64,000 nucleotides of DNA from Prosopocoilus inquinatus. Its lineage: Eukaryota; Arthropoda; Insecta; Coleoptera; Lucanidae. A model generated the notes under the pieces. It was not told where the DNA came from. It did no database searches and saw only the letters and a list, made by a program, of their open reading frames with translations. The translations under genes and the position numbers were made by a program. Shown piece after piece: positions 52,584 to 64,000 of this stretch. The stretch is taken from the NCBI GenBank assembly GCA_036172665.1, contig CM069872.1, positions 49,586,101 to 49,650,100 of the forward strand. The letters run 5' to 3'. Numbering within the stretch: position 1 is the first letter of the stretch; every line of letters begins with the position of its first letter.

Positions 52584-55500
52584 GGTTCTCACTGCAATCA
52601 AAAACGATTTGCACAAAATTTTTCTAAAAGTTATTTTAACTGTTTTATGCATTAAAACTGTCGCCTCTCACTGAATAAATAGCGATTATTCGATTGGAGC
52701 GAAACAGTTTTTACTATTGCAGTTTTCCATTGAGAAAATATTGTTTTTCCGCGATGGCATTTTAGGGGTCGATATCTCGGAAAGGGGGTGAGCTACAGAA
52801 GAACGGAGCCCGGTTTCGGATGCTCCTCGTCGAGCTTTAGGTAGGTGATTTTTTTGGTGATTTTAAGAGAAAGGATATTTTGGCCGAAAAAGCAATAAAA
52901 CCCATTAAAATTTGGGGACTTCTAAGAAAAACTGATCGAGACGAGAAAATCGTTTTTATAGAGCTTCAGCAGACGAATCGAATGGTGCAAACTGCAAGTC
53001 TCTGGCTCGCGCCATTTTCGAGAAAAAAATAGAATTTTATTGTCATCCACTAACATTAAAAATTTTTTTTTCTCGAAAACGGCGCTAACTAGAGACTTGT
53101 GGTTTGCAGTTTTCGATTCTTCTGCTCAAGCTCTATCAGACGGATTTTTTTCGCCGCGATCTCTTTTTCGTAGAAATCCTAAAATTTTCATGGACTATTA
53201 TAACCTTTCTACTTTTTCGGTGGAAAAATATTTTTTTCTCCTAAAATCGCGAAAAAATTCACGTAACTGGAGCTCGACGAGGCGCATCCAAAACCGGGCT
53301 CCGTTCCTCTGTAGCTCACCCCATTTCCGAGATATCGGCCCCTAAAGGGCCGTCGCAGTAAAATAGTTTTTTCTCAGTGAAAAATTTAAAAAATAATAAT
53401 CCGTCGGCCCCAGTCGAATAATAGTTATTTATAGAGCCAAACGGTATGGTTCTGTTTTATAAAACAGTTAAAATAACGATAAATTAAATTTATTCATGCA
53501 TTGGTGGTGCTGCCATCTTCGAGCGAGTAGTGCGATTTATAGGTTAATCGTTTTGTAGAATTTACAGATACCTGTAGTTTTACAGAGACCTGTTTCTTCT
53601 GATAACCTATGGAGTTCATTAGGAGAATCAAAGATGGCAGCACTACGAATACATGAATAAAATACATTCATTTATTATTATATTAACTGTTTTATTAATT
53701 AAAATCGTTCCGCATCGTCCCATAAATAACGATTATTCGATTAGGGCTAGCGAGCTTTTACTTTTCCAGTTTTTCATTGAGAAAAACCGTTTTTCTACGA
53801 CAGCATTTTAGTGGCCGATATCTTGGAAAGAGGGTGAGCTACAGAGGAACGGAGACCGGTTTTGAATGCGCCTCGTCGAGTTCTACGTGGGTGAATTTTT
53901 TCGCGATTTTAGGAGAAAGAAATATATTTTCACCGAAAAAGTAGTAAGGCTATATATAGTCCATGAAAATTTCAGAAAAATAGATTACCGGGAAAAAAAT
54001 CTCTGTCATAGAGCTTGAGCAGACGAATCGAATGGCGCAAACCGCAAGTCTCTAGCTAGAGCAATTTTCGAGAAATAAAATTCTTAAATATGTATCGATG
54101 ACAGAGAAATTAAATTTTTTTCTCGAAAACGGGACGAGCTAGAGACTTGCGGCTTGCACCATTCGATTCGTCTGCTCAAGCTCTATGAGGGCGATTTTTT
54201 TGGCGCCAATCTATTTTTCGTAGATATACTGAAATTTTCATGGACTATAGCCTTACTACTTTTTGGCCCAAAAAATATTTCTTTCTCCTAAAATCGCGAA
54301 AAAATTCACGTAACTGAAGCTCGACGAGGCGCATTCAAAACCGGGCTTCGTTCCTCTGTAGCTCACCAGATTTCTGAGATATCGGCCCCGAAAGGGCCGT
54401 CATAGAAAAACATTGTTTTCTAAGTGAAAAACTGAAAATGTAAATATCCGCTGGCGCCAATCGAATAATTTTTATTTATTGAGTGATAGGGCATGGTTTT
54501 AATGAATAAAACAGCTAAAATAACAATCAAAGCAATAAATATAATTAATTAATTCATTTATTACTGGTGCTGCCATCTTCGAGCGCATAGTGCAACTTAC
54601 AGGTCCTTGTTGGTGAAGAATTACAGATTCCTGCATAATTACAGAGACCTGTTTTCATGGATAACCTGTAGGTTCCACTGATGGCTCGAAGATGGCAGCA
54701 CTAGTAATATAAGAATGAATTAATTATATTTATTGCTCTGATTGTTATTTTAGCTGTTTCATTCATTATAATCATGCCCTATCACTCAATAAATTACGAT
54801 TATTCGATTGGCGCTAGCTGATTTTTAGTTTTCCGGTTTTTCAGTGAGAAAGAAATGTATTTCTGCGACCGCCCTTTCGGGGCCGATATCTCGGAAAGGG
54901 GGTGAGCTACAGAGTAACGGAGCCCGGTTTTGAATGCGCCTCGCCGAGATCTACGTAGGTGAATTTTTTCGCGATTTTAGGAGAAAAAGATATTTTCTGG
55001 GCCAAAAAGTAGTAAGGCAATGAAAATTTCAGGATATTTGCGAAAAATAGATTGGCGCGAAAAAATCTTTCTCATACAGCTTGAGCAGACGAATCGAAAG
55101 CTGCAAACCGCAAGTCTCTAGCTCGCGCCGTTTCCGAGAAAATAAAATTTGAAAATAGTGCAAAAAAATTAAATAAGAAAATTTAGATAATTTAGAAGTC
55201 AGAAAAAATCGGCGGGAATTTTTCTGCTCCTGATATATCATATTTGAGACCTCCTCGCGTTTATGTGATCCTGGTAGCAAGATTCAAAATTTACAGAAAA
55301 TCTTGCTGTCCCGGAAAATTGTGACAAAGTTTGCTGCGATTTTTGAATCTTGTTACCAGGATCACATAAACGCGAGGAGGTGTCGAACAGAGGGTTTCCG
55401 GAACAGAAAAGTTCCCGCCAATTTTTATTGCAGGCTAAATTTTCTGTAATTTTTGAATCTTGCTACCAGGATTACATAAACGCGAGGAGGTGTCGAATGT

Positions 55501-57289
55501 CGGGTGTTAGGAGCTGAAAAATTCCCGCCAATTTTTATTGCAGGCCAAATTTTTTGCGATTTTTGAATGTACCAGGAACATATTGGCATTAGCAACATAT
55601 TTGGATCTACCAGGAACAGGTGTCAAATATGATATATCAGGAGCAGAAAAATTCCCGCCGGTTTTTCCCGACTTCTAAATTATCTAAATTTTCTTATTGA
55701 ATTTTTTTGCACTTTTTTCAAATTTTATTTTCTCGGAAACGGCGCGAGCTAGGGAGTTGCGGTTTGTACCATTCGATTCGTCTGCTCAAGCTCTATGAGA
55801 GCGATTTTTTCGCGGCAATCTATTTTTCGCAAATATCCTGAAATTTTCATGGACTATAACCTTACTACTTTTTGGCGCAAAAAATATTTTCTTCTCCTAA
55901 AATCACGAAAAAATTCACCTACGTAGATCTCGACGAGATGCATTCAAAACCGGGCACCGTTCCTTTGTAGCTCACCCCCTTTCCGAGATATCGGCCACTA
56001 AAAGGCCGTCACAGAATAGCAGTATTTTCTCAGTGAAAAACCGGAAAAGTAAAATTCCGCTTGCGCCAATCGAATAACCGTTATTTATTAAGTGATACAG
56101 CACGGTTTTAATATTTAAAACAGCTAAAATAACAAGAAAAGCAATAAATGTAATTAATTCAATCTATATTACTAGTGTAGCCATCTTCGAGCCACCAGTG
56201 GAACCTAGAGGTAATCCATTTAAACGGGTCTCTGTTATTATACAGGAATCTGTAATTTTCCACCACCAATAACCCGTAAATCGCACTATTCGCTCGAAGA
56301 TGGCAGCACCAGTAATATTTGAATAAATTAAATACATTTATTGTTTTTATTGTTATTTTAACTGTTTGATATATTAAGAGCATGCCGTATCACTCGATAA
56401 AATACGATTATTCGATAGGCGCCAGCGGATTTTTACTTTTCCGGTTTTTCACTGAGAAAAAAATGTATTTCTGCGAGGGCCCTTTCGGGGCCCATATCTC
56501 GGAAAGGGGGTGAGCTACAGAGGAACGGAGCCCGGTTTTGAATGCGCCTCGCCGAGATCTACGTAGGTGAATTTTTTCACGATTTTAGGAGAAAGAAATA
56601 TTTTTTGGGCCAAAAAGTAGTAAGGCTATAGTCCATGAAAATTTCGGGATATCTACGAAAAATAGATTGCCGCGAAAAAAATCACCCTCATAGAGCTTGA
56701 GCGGACGAATCGAATGGTGCAAACCGCTGGTCTCTAGCTAGCGCCGTTTTCGAGAAAAAAATTTTCAAAAATATGTGTCGGTGGCAGAAAAATTCATTTC
56801 AGTCGAGAACAGGTTGAGATGATTTGCTTTTCACCCGATTAACTCAATTTCATGAAATTCAAAGACAAAAATCGCAATATCTTAACAGCGACGAAAATCG
56901 CAGAAAGTTTTGTGGTTAGTAAGAATTGGCGGGAATTTTTCGGCGCCGGACACCTCCTCGCGTTTATGTGATCCTGGTAGCAAGATTCAAAATTCGAGTA
57001 AAACTCTTTCAGAATTGTTTTAAAATCGGTTTCTAAAATTGGCGGGAATTATTCGGCGCCGGATACATTGCATCCGACACCTCTTCGCATTTATGTGATC
57101 CTGGTAGCAAGATTCAAAAACCGCAGAAAATTTGTCTGACAGTAAAAATTGGCAGAAATTTTTCCACGCCTGAAAGCGTCAACCAACAAAATGTAAGAAA
57201 AATCAATTAGATAAAAATAAGCAAAAGAGAAATACTAAAGTATAAAATGAATTTAAAAAAAAAAAGAAAAAAAAAGGAAGCACCATGAT

Positions 57290-57428
57290 ACTAAAGCCCG
57301 GTCTTTTCATCTCTGAGTAACTTTAATCGTTGATTTATTCCCGTAGTTACAATTGTAAGGACAATTGTTTCTGTAGAAATTAATCGACGGTTAAAGTTAC
57401 TCAGAGATGAAAAGACTGGGCTTAAGAT
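57290..57428. repeat. MITE-like palindrome (AAGCCCGGTCTTTTCATCTC type)
   Basis: AGCCCGGTCTTTTCATCTCT returns inverted as AGATGAAAAGACTGGGCTT. The inner arm TGAGTAACTTTAA is mirrored as TTAAAGTTACTCA around an ACAATTGTAAGGACAATTGT core. Confidence 0.9.
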
Positions 57429-57721
57429 GGACAAAAAAAAAATGAAAATCGATGAAAGTTTTTGCAAATAAAAACAAAGTCGCAGGAGACAAAAGAAAAC
57501 TGTAAAAAGGAGACCTCAGACGTGTCGTTATTCTTTAAATTTCGTCACTTTGTTCTTGTCGAAATCGTCTTAAGAAGCGCAAATTGGAACGGCCTTGATT
57601 AGCGCCAGTAGACCAAGGAATGTAAAGGAAGTAAGTAAGTAAATAAATAAATAAAACAAGATTCAAAACTTGCAAATTTTATTATTCATAAGCTGTGTAA
57701 AAATAAGCAGCATCTATACAC

Positions 57722-57727
57722 TTTATT
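57722..57727 (-). terminator. Polyadenylation signal of the low-complexity gene
   Basis: AATAAA on the minus strand, 77 nt after the TAG stop at 57805-57807. Confidence 0.55.
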
Positions 57728-57804
57728 TCTGATAATTGTAAGACACAAATTCCAACGTATCAAGATTGTTTGTTAATTTTAATGCAGAATGAATATTTAG
57801 AAGC

Positions 57805-60800
57805 CTACTTTTTGGTGCTACTAGTTTTTCTCTTCCGTCCTTTCTTTACTTCGGATTCATCTTTCACCTGCAACAACATCGCGCAAGCACGGCGTCAGAT
57901 TATTCTGAAAACTCAGGAGGAGCAAAGCTTTACCTCCTTGCCGGCGGCGCTATTACTTTCCTCGGGTATCTGCGGCAAGTCCGATTCCGTGCTAACCAAT
58001 CGTCTGCGAGCACTTTTACGTGAAACGACTGAATCTGAATCTGTGAATACAAAACACGAGAGGCAAGATGGAAACGTGGAAATGCATTTATTTATTTACC
58101 TGATGACATTTCCGGCGTGGCAGATTTTAATCTGGTCCTGGAGGATCTTCGTAAATCCGGCGAGTTTTCAGGATCAGTTTCAGTCGACAGCTTCTAAGGC
58201 AAATAAATTTAGCACAAGCACAATACAGTTTAAAGGCTGACCTGAACTCTTTTCCGGTCTGCTTTAACCGACGGTGAAGATGAACTTCTCAATTGACGAT
58301 CTGCAAAGTGCTTTATTTGAAGGCATGTTACAAGCTGAGGCTTTTTGATTGTAAGAAAATGAAAAACGAGAATATTACCACTGGACGCAACGCTTTCAGT
58401 GGAAAGTCTTCTTACACGGCCTTTTCTTTTCGGGCTTCCCATATCCGAGGCTGACGCAACAGTAGACACAACCGAAGAAGCAGAGTCTTGACTCTGCCTT
58501 CTTCTTCGCAACTTTCCACCGACTGATCCGTCAGTTACGCTGGACACGGACGAATTTTCCGTTGCCATTTCATCAACAACATCAATTTTGTCTGGCACAC
58601 GTAAACAAGTTAATGTTTCTCAATGAGGTGGGGACGTCAAAGTTATATTTACCTTCAAAAGTTGATTTTTCTAGGACTCTAAACGAACTGCTCGCTGCTT
58701 CCACCGTATCTTTGCTTCTTTCCAGCAAGCTCTTCTGACTTCGAGTTAGCCGCCTTGAAGTTGAATATTCTTCAAAAGGATCTCGCAAGAACTGCAAAGT
58801 TAATTAGAAATCTAAGATATTGTTATTTTCCATCAAAATGTTTGAGAAACAAAAGTTTTGTAACGCTTTCGATTGGCATGCATTGCGTGTACTGAGTATC
58901 TGAGTTCATCTCGTTTTAACCTTATGGAGTAAAATGAGATGAAAATATACTCCGTATGTACGCTGACTGTCTGAGTTCATCTCGTTTTAACCTCATGAAA
59001 TAAACTCAGATGAAAATATACTCCGTGTGTGCGCTGACTGTCTGAGTTCATCTCGTTTTAACCTCATGGAATAAACTGAGATGAAAATATACTCCGTGTG
59101 TGCGCTGAGTGTCTGAGTTCATCCAGTTTTAACTGTAAAAACCGTACGGACGGGGGTTGGAAAACCACTTTCCATCCTCTTTTGTCCCCAATTCTTTAAA
59201 ACAAAACCGTACAAATGGATTTCAATTTCTTTGTTCGAGCGTAAACTGGTTTAGTCAAAGAGCCAGAAATCGATTTTCTAATTTGTTCTCCACATTTGTT
59301 CGAATGGCGGTTTACCTATATTTTCAGGATTGTCGAAAATATCCCGTCCTTTTCAATCTCTTTGCTCTCCATGAACTTCACAAAATGGAAACTTTATTTA
59401 CGAAAATATCTCAAATAAAAAGATGCCCAAAATTGTAAATAACAATATATTAAGAAAACGTTAAAATTGGGTTTACAAACACTTTAGGAAATTTAAACAC
59501 AAAAATATATTAAACGAAATGCAAAAGAAAAGATTAAACAAAATGTGAAATTCAATTTACGATTTAGCAGAACTTTAATACAAAAAATAAAATAATCAAA
59601 ACGTGAACTTTCTATTAAAAAATACAATTCCGCAAATAAATTTAATTTTTACACGAACGATTTTTATTTAGATTCAAACTGAACGAAAATAAATTAGATT
59701 TAAATAAAATAAAACAAAAAGAAAAGGATTTTGGAGAGAGAAAGCAGACATTCGGTAAAAAAATCAAAACCAAAAAATAAAGCTTGCGTTAAAAAAAATT
59801 AAAAAAAAAAACTTTATGCGTAAAAAGAATTAATACTTCGACTCGCCAACGTTGACACAGTTTAAATTAAAAATAAAAAAATATTCCACATTATCAGAAA
59901 AAAAAAAAAAAAAACAAACACCCGTGAAGTATAACAACTTCTCGCGAAATTAAGTTCAAACTGATGAAATGAAAATATACTCCGTGTGTGCACTGACTGA
60001 GTTCATCTCGTTTTAACCTTATGGAATAAAACGTGATGAAAATATACTCCGTGTGTGCGCTGAGTGTCTTGAGTTCATCTCGCTTTAGGTTCAATTCTCA
60101 CGCGGCAGCGCGTCATTTTGGTTCCTATGATTTTACATGTAATTTTTTGACATAAAATGCTGCCGAGTGAGAATTGCTCCATTTCAAACCATGACAACAT
60201 TTCGGGGCAGCAAAATGACACGACGCGCTGTCGTGTGAGAATTGAGCCTTAACCTTGTGGAATAAATTGCGATAAAAATATACTCCGTGTGTGCACTGAC
60301 TGTCTGAGTTCATCTCGTTTTAACCTCACGAGACAAAATGAGATGAAAATATACTCCGTGTGTGCGCTGAGTGTCTGAGTTCATCTCGTTTTAGGCTCAA
60401 TTCTCACACGACAGCGCTTCGCATCGCGTCATTTTGGTTCCTATGATTTTTTGACATAAAATGCTGCCGAGTGAGAATGCTCCATTTCAAACCAAGACAA
60501 CGTTTTGGGGCAGCAAAATGACGCGACGCGCTGCCGTGTGAGAACTGAGCCTTATAACCTTATGGAATAAAATGAAATGAAAATATACTCCTTGTGTGCG
60601 CTGACTGTCTGAGTTGATCTCGTTTTAACCTCACGAAATAAAATGTGATGAAAATATATATCCGTGTGTGCGCTGAGTGTCTGAGTTCATCTCGCTTTAA
60701 CCTCATGAAATGAATGAGATCAAGATAATGCACATAGCGCATCCCAATCGAAAGCGTCATTAATTACAACTGAGTAACCAGGCAGCCGTTAGGGTATTTA

Positions 60801-63800
60801 TTTTCTGATGATTTAAAATATACTTACTCCTTGTTTATTCAGCTTCAATTTCTGTGCATCTCCGTCTTCGTTAATCGTTGGCATATTCTGTATCGATTTG
60901 GCCCTTCGGGTCCTTTTGCCCGCGACTATCGGCTGTGAATCACTGAAACCGGAAACAGAGGCAGCCCTGCGATTCCTCGAGGGCACGCTCGCAGGTACTT
61001 CCTCGTCAGGCTGCTTCACGTCCGAGGTGCTGCTGCTGCGTAAGCGTCTCTTTGGCTTTAATATGGCGCCGCTCTCTTTCTTTTTTTGACTCGGGACGTC
61101 TTCCACAGCGGCTTTCGTCGTCGGTGCTTCATCCACACTCGCGCTTCTTTTGCGGGGTTTTGGAGCTTGCGCTGAAGTAGAGGGCCTGGGTTCTAGGTCA
61201 AATGAAGAGACTCGCTTTCTCAACCTTGTTCCAAGTGATGGTTCTGAAATCGAATTGAAGGGGGGACAGTCAGTAAAATATTTTCGAGCCGCCCGGAAAG
61301 GAGTACCTGATTTTATATCCTCGTTCTTTTTTACTTCTGTGTTGCTTGCGTGATGTTGTGACTTAGTAATCGGTGGTGATAATGGCGTATCTGAAATTAC
61401 CATCGAAGTAATTTCCAATCTGGAATCATCGAGGATGTCGGTTTTATTTAATTCTGGGCCTTCCGGAACTGAAGCTAAGAAGTTAATTAAAATTTATTAT
61501 TAGCTTGTAGAGGTGTGCACGAAAACGTGGCTTCCAAGTTATTGTTTTAATGTTGTAGCGAGTACCTACCAGTCGCAGTTGTAGTTTTAATTTCATCTGA
61601 CGAATCAGTTTGAATTTTCACAGCCTTCTGCGGAGCTGAAATGTCTAAAATATCAACCCCTGTTATTTCCAGGGGATGTTTTTCGAATGACCGATCAAGA
61701 ATGTCGGTTTTATTCAGACCGTTTTTATTCGTACCACTTTCCAAGCTTTTAGATGCACCTGAATTGCTGATGATCGCTGAAAGGATTTGAAAATGAATTA
61801 GTTCCCAACTCCCCCCCAGCCCCTTCCGCCCCGTATTTACCTTGATTCTCTTGATTTTGTTCTAAATTAACATCGGTTGCTGAAAGGGGCGGGGGCACTT
61901 CAATATTCCCTTCTGGTTCTGATTCAGCAATCGTTTGAAGTTCAGTCTCCTCGTAATTTTCTGCATTTTTTTGAGCGTCACTTTCTGCATATTCAATTTT
62001 ATCTTCTGGTGATGTATTTGATTCAGTAATCTTTTGTGGTTCAATCAAAACATCGATTTCTGTATTATTTTGAAGCTCAGTCGCATTACCATCAACCATT
62101 ACAAACGGACCATCAAAACCTTCTTCGGTTACAAACCCTTCTTCTAGGTTTTTATTATCAGATTCTCGACTCTCACCTGATTCATCAGTGCTTGAGTTGC
62201 TCTCAATCTCAGATTGGAATTCACCTTCTTCATCATCAACATCGTCTTCCTCTTCACCTTCTTCGTCGTCCTCATAACTCACATAACTTCCTCTACTTTC
62301 GTAGCTTTGTTGAAGGCTGCCACTTTCGTCACTGTTGTCGGATATTTCGATGACATCGACGATTTCTACTTCACGTGCTGGCTCTGCCTCATCCGATTCA
62401 TTGATCCCTGCTACTTCTTCTTCTTCACCATCATCATCATCTGCAAATAAGCGTGTGTAAAAGCAACAAAAAAAAAATTACCAAAGGAAAACACTCACCA
62501 GGCTCGTCTAGGTTTTCGTCTTCTTGCTCCTCCACCAAGTAAACATTGTTTTCCAATGGATTCTCAGACGATTCAATGTTGTCAGTCTCGTTAATGTCCT
62601 CGTCGTCTTCCATTATTTCAAATCCCGGGTCTTCATCATCTTCACTTCTTGTTTTATGCTGCTGGTATACATTTTCGTTTTCCTCCTCCTCCTCTTCTAC
62701 TAAATAAACATTATTTTCCAACGGGTTTTCACTCAAACCGAACGTAACAGTTTGTTCACTGACGTCCACTTCGACTTCTGGTTCTAGTTCTTTATCATCT
62801 GCAGTCGTTATGGTTTCATTTGCTTCATTATGCTTGTCTTCTGCACTCGTTGTGATTGCATTTGGTTCATTATGCTTGCCATCGAGTGCTTCGGCAGTTT
62901 CATCTCGTTCATTAAACTCAGATTCCTCGACGCTGCCAATTAAATCATCACGCTTACCACTTGAAGACTCGCAAGATTCTAGCTGTTCCTGTTGTTGTTC
63001 ATTAGTATCTAGGCTAATTGGTAATGTTACGGAATTTGATTCTAAGGCTTCTTGCTGTTGATCCTGTTCGTTAGAGCCCGGGCTACTTGGCGGCAAAATT
63101 GATACTGCAGGCCGATCAGTATTCGAAATGAAATCATCACCTGGCTTCGAAGCTTCTTGTTCTTGGCTAACATCTAGGCTACTCGACAACGATGCAGGCC
63201 GATCGTAAACAAAAGAAGGAAGCCCCAATGAATGCGTCGATATGTTCAAGTCGCTGATGTCGGTGGTCGCCAGCGAGTCCTCATCGCTTGCCTCGAGCAT
63301 CTGCATCCTCGATGAATTCTGCACTTCCGTGTGGATATGCGAGGTCCTTTCAGAATCGGAGTCCTGGATCTTCACCGACAGGTCACTGACGTACTTGGAA
63401 AACTCCGCAATCATCGTCTTCAAGTCCGGAGAACCCTCTCGGTGTTCGACGTTCATGTGATGTTTCTCAACCGTGTGAGACGCAGTGAACGTGGTGCTCA
63501 AGGGAGACAACATGGTTGCGTACGCGTTGTTCTCCAAGACCTGTCTGCTTAGTGACTTGCGCCCCCTGAGCGCGCTGCTGGGGGTTCGGGGTTTACCAGG
63601 AGTTTTCTGCGGTGTGGATGAGTCTTCCTCGAAAAGTTTCTGAGAGGTAAGTCGGGTTCTAGATCGTGTTTGGATGCTATCCGGTGATGAAGTTGATGCT
63701 GATGTTGATGACTGACCTGAAAATGGCTTCTTTGTTTTGATGTTACACGAATTATGAAAGGGATTAAAACGATACCGCGATAGCTGCGCCTTGATCGAGG

Positions 63801-64000
63801 CGTCGGAGGGAACTTCTTTTTCTTTCCGGTTTCCAAGTTACTTTCAGAAGAGTCTTGCACCTCAAGGGGGGTGTCAACTAAATTCACAGACACATTATCG
63901 ATTAGGTTGATCGTAGAATCTTGATTGGTTTGATCGTCTTCAGGCTTCGCTTGTGTTACGTCGGGATTCTCCGCGTGTGTTGTTTCTAGTGACCTTGATT
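57805..64000 (-). CDS. Large acidic/basic low-complexity protein, 3' part (11 exons in window)
   Basis: Minus-strand exons: 63776 to beyond 64000, 62499-63716, 61841-62440, 61570-61776, 60828-61474, 58653-58791, 58379-58591, 58242-58300, 58100-58193, 57934-58040 and 57805-57867. Every junction is GT-AG and every phase agrees, giving about 1190 residues. The 5' end lies outside the window. The N-terminal half in view is Asp/Glu/Ser-rich with two copies of ENPLENNVYLVEE and two of LNKTDILD. The C-terminal half is Arg/Ser-rich, with repeated basophilic sites such as RRLST, RKRSAS, RRAAS, RRRLVST and RKRVSS. The end is a Lys-rich tail (KKGRKRKTSS). I see no globular domain, signal peptide or membrane segment. 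A nuclear or chromatin protein is plausible from composition only. Exon 60828-61474 contains a possible 63-nt in-frame intron (61246-61308). A polyadenylation signal follows the stop. Confidence 0.75.
60086..60250. repeat. MITE-like element inside the minisatellite, copy 1
   Basis: Ends AGGTTCAATTCTCACGCG and GTGTGAGAATTGAGCCTT are inverted, with inner arms GCAGCGCGTCATTTTGG and CAAAATGACACGACGCGCTG. Confidence 0.85.
60392..60555. repeat. MITE-like element inside the minisatellite, copy 2
   Basis: The same termini and interior as copy 1 (AGGCTCAATTCTCACACG ... GTGTGAGAACTGAGCCTT). It has an extra CTTCGCATCG insert in the left arm. Confidence 0.85.

Larger units (their letters stand above)
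51751..52629. mobile_element. Hammerhead retrozyme array inserted in a fold-back unit
   Basis: A partial minus-oriented unit is joined to a truncated plus unit (only the 3' half of a hammerhead at 51925-51965), then to two full plus-oriented units 312 bp apart. GTTATTTTAACTG flanks the whole at 51738-51750 and 52630-52642. Confidence 0.88.
50640..57190. repeat. Array of giant fold-back units, period about 1.05 kb
   Basis: Units begin at AGATGGCAGCAC (about 50645, 51696, 53632, 54692, 56299). Four end at an inverted GTGCTGCCATCT or a variant of it (about 51580, 53510, 54575, 56180). Inside, each arm carries AAAGGGGGTGAGCTACAGAG, GGAGCCCGGTTTTGAATG, AGCAGACGAATCGAATGG and a GCAAGTCTCTAGCTCG block, then the mirror image after a centre near 51122, 53041 and 54095. 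The last unit is half. The unit at 54692 is expanded by an internal block with GGATCACATAAACGCGAGGA repeats. No ORF is shared. Confidence 0.85.
58890..60725. repeat. Minisatellite of about 70 bp in an intron of the low-complexity gene
   Basis: A unit with CTGAGTTCATCTCGTTTTAA, CCTCATGGAATAAA and TGAAAATATACTCCGTGTGT recurs about eight times (58895-59120, 59965-60080, 60240-60390, 60555-60720). A 0.8-kb AT-rich block (59120-59960) and two MITEs interrupt it. Confidence 0.85.

Noticed and set aside
57770..58240. Plus-strand open frame of 156 codons
   Set aside because: It is the antisense of four well-spliced minus-strand exons.

Overview
The window is AT-rich animal nuclear DNA, almost certainly from an insect. 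It holds a clear orthologue of the arthropod eye homeobox gene rough, split genes with GT-AG introns, and a very dense load of repeats and mobile elements. A beetle or a similarly repeat-rich insect is a guess; nothing here fixes the order.

Five protein-coding loci can be built exon by exon with matching splice phases. On the minus strand: rough (3 exons, 14963 to 1809, with an 11.98-kb first intron full of transposon debris); a PPP1R36-like PP1 regulatory subunit (6 exons, 32231 to 26020, first intron with a GC donor); an ARHGAP19/RhoGAP54D-like Rho GTPase-activating protein (6 exons, 48216 to 37979); and the 3' part of a large acidic/basic low-complexity protein (11 exons, from beyond 64000 to 57805). 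On the plus strand: LSM1, the Sm-like mRNA-decay protein (3 exons, 33247 to 36721). PPP1R36 and LSM1 are divergent, with start codons about 1 kb apart. LSM1 and the RhoGAP gene are convergent. Two further coding-looking segments could not be assigned: a phase 2-2 exon at 23040-23255 and an ORF at 8517-8834, both minus strand.

The rest is mobile and repeated DNA: a decayed Penelope-like retroelement (about 15.6-19.4 kb) with a hammerhead motif near its 3' end, a LINE relic (12.7-13.9 kb), Tc1/mariner relics, MITE-like palindromes, minisatellites, a roughly 220-bp (TC)n tract, and a 6.6-kb array of giant fold-back units with a period of about 1.05 kb (50.6-57.2 kb).

The most interesting system is a family of small repeats with a unit of 309-312 bp. 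Every intact unit carries a complete type I hammerhead ribozyme: CUGANGA and GAAA cores, a 5-bp stem II, a GUC cleavage triplet and a two-part stem I. Five insertions, as monomers, head-to-tail dimers and inverted pairs, are flanked by 12-14-bp direct repeats that I read as target-site duplications. Three sit inside introns of rough, LSM1 and the RhoGAP gene. Older diverged copies lie at 35.4-35.7, 40.6 and 44.2 kb. This matches the class called metazoan retrozymes or Penelope-linked hammerhead elements; the inverted-dimer architecture with its conserved terminal hairpin is the part I do not know to be described.
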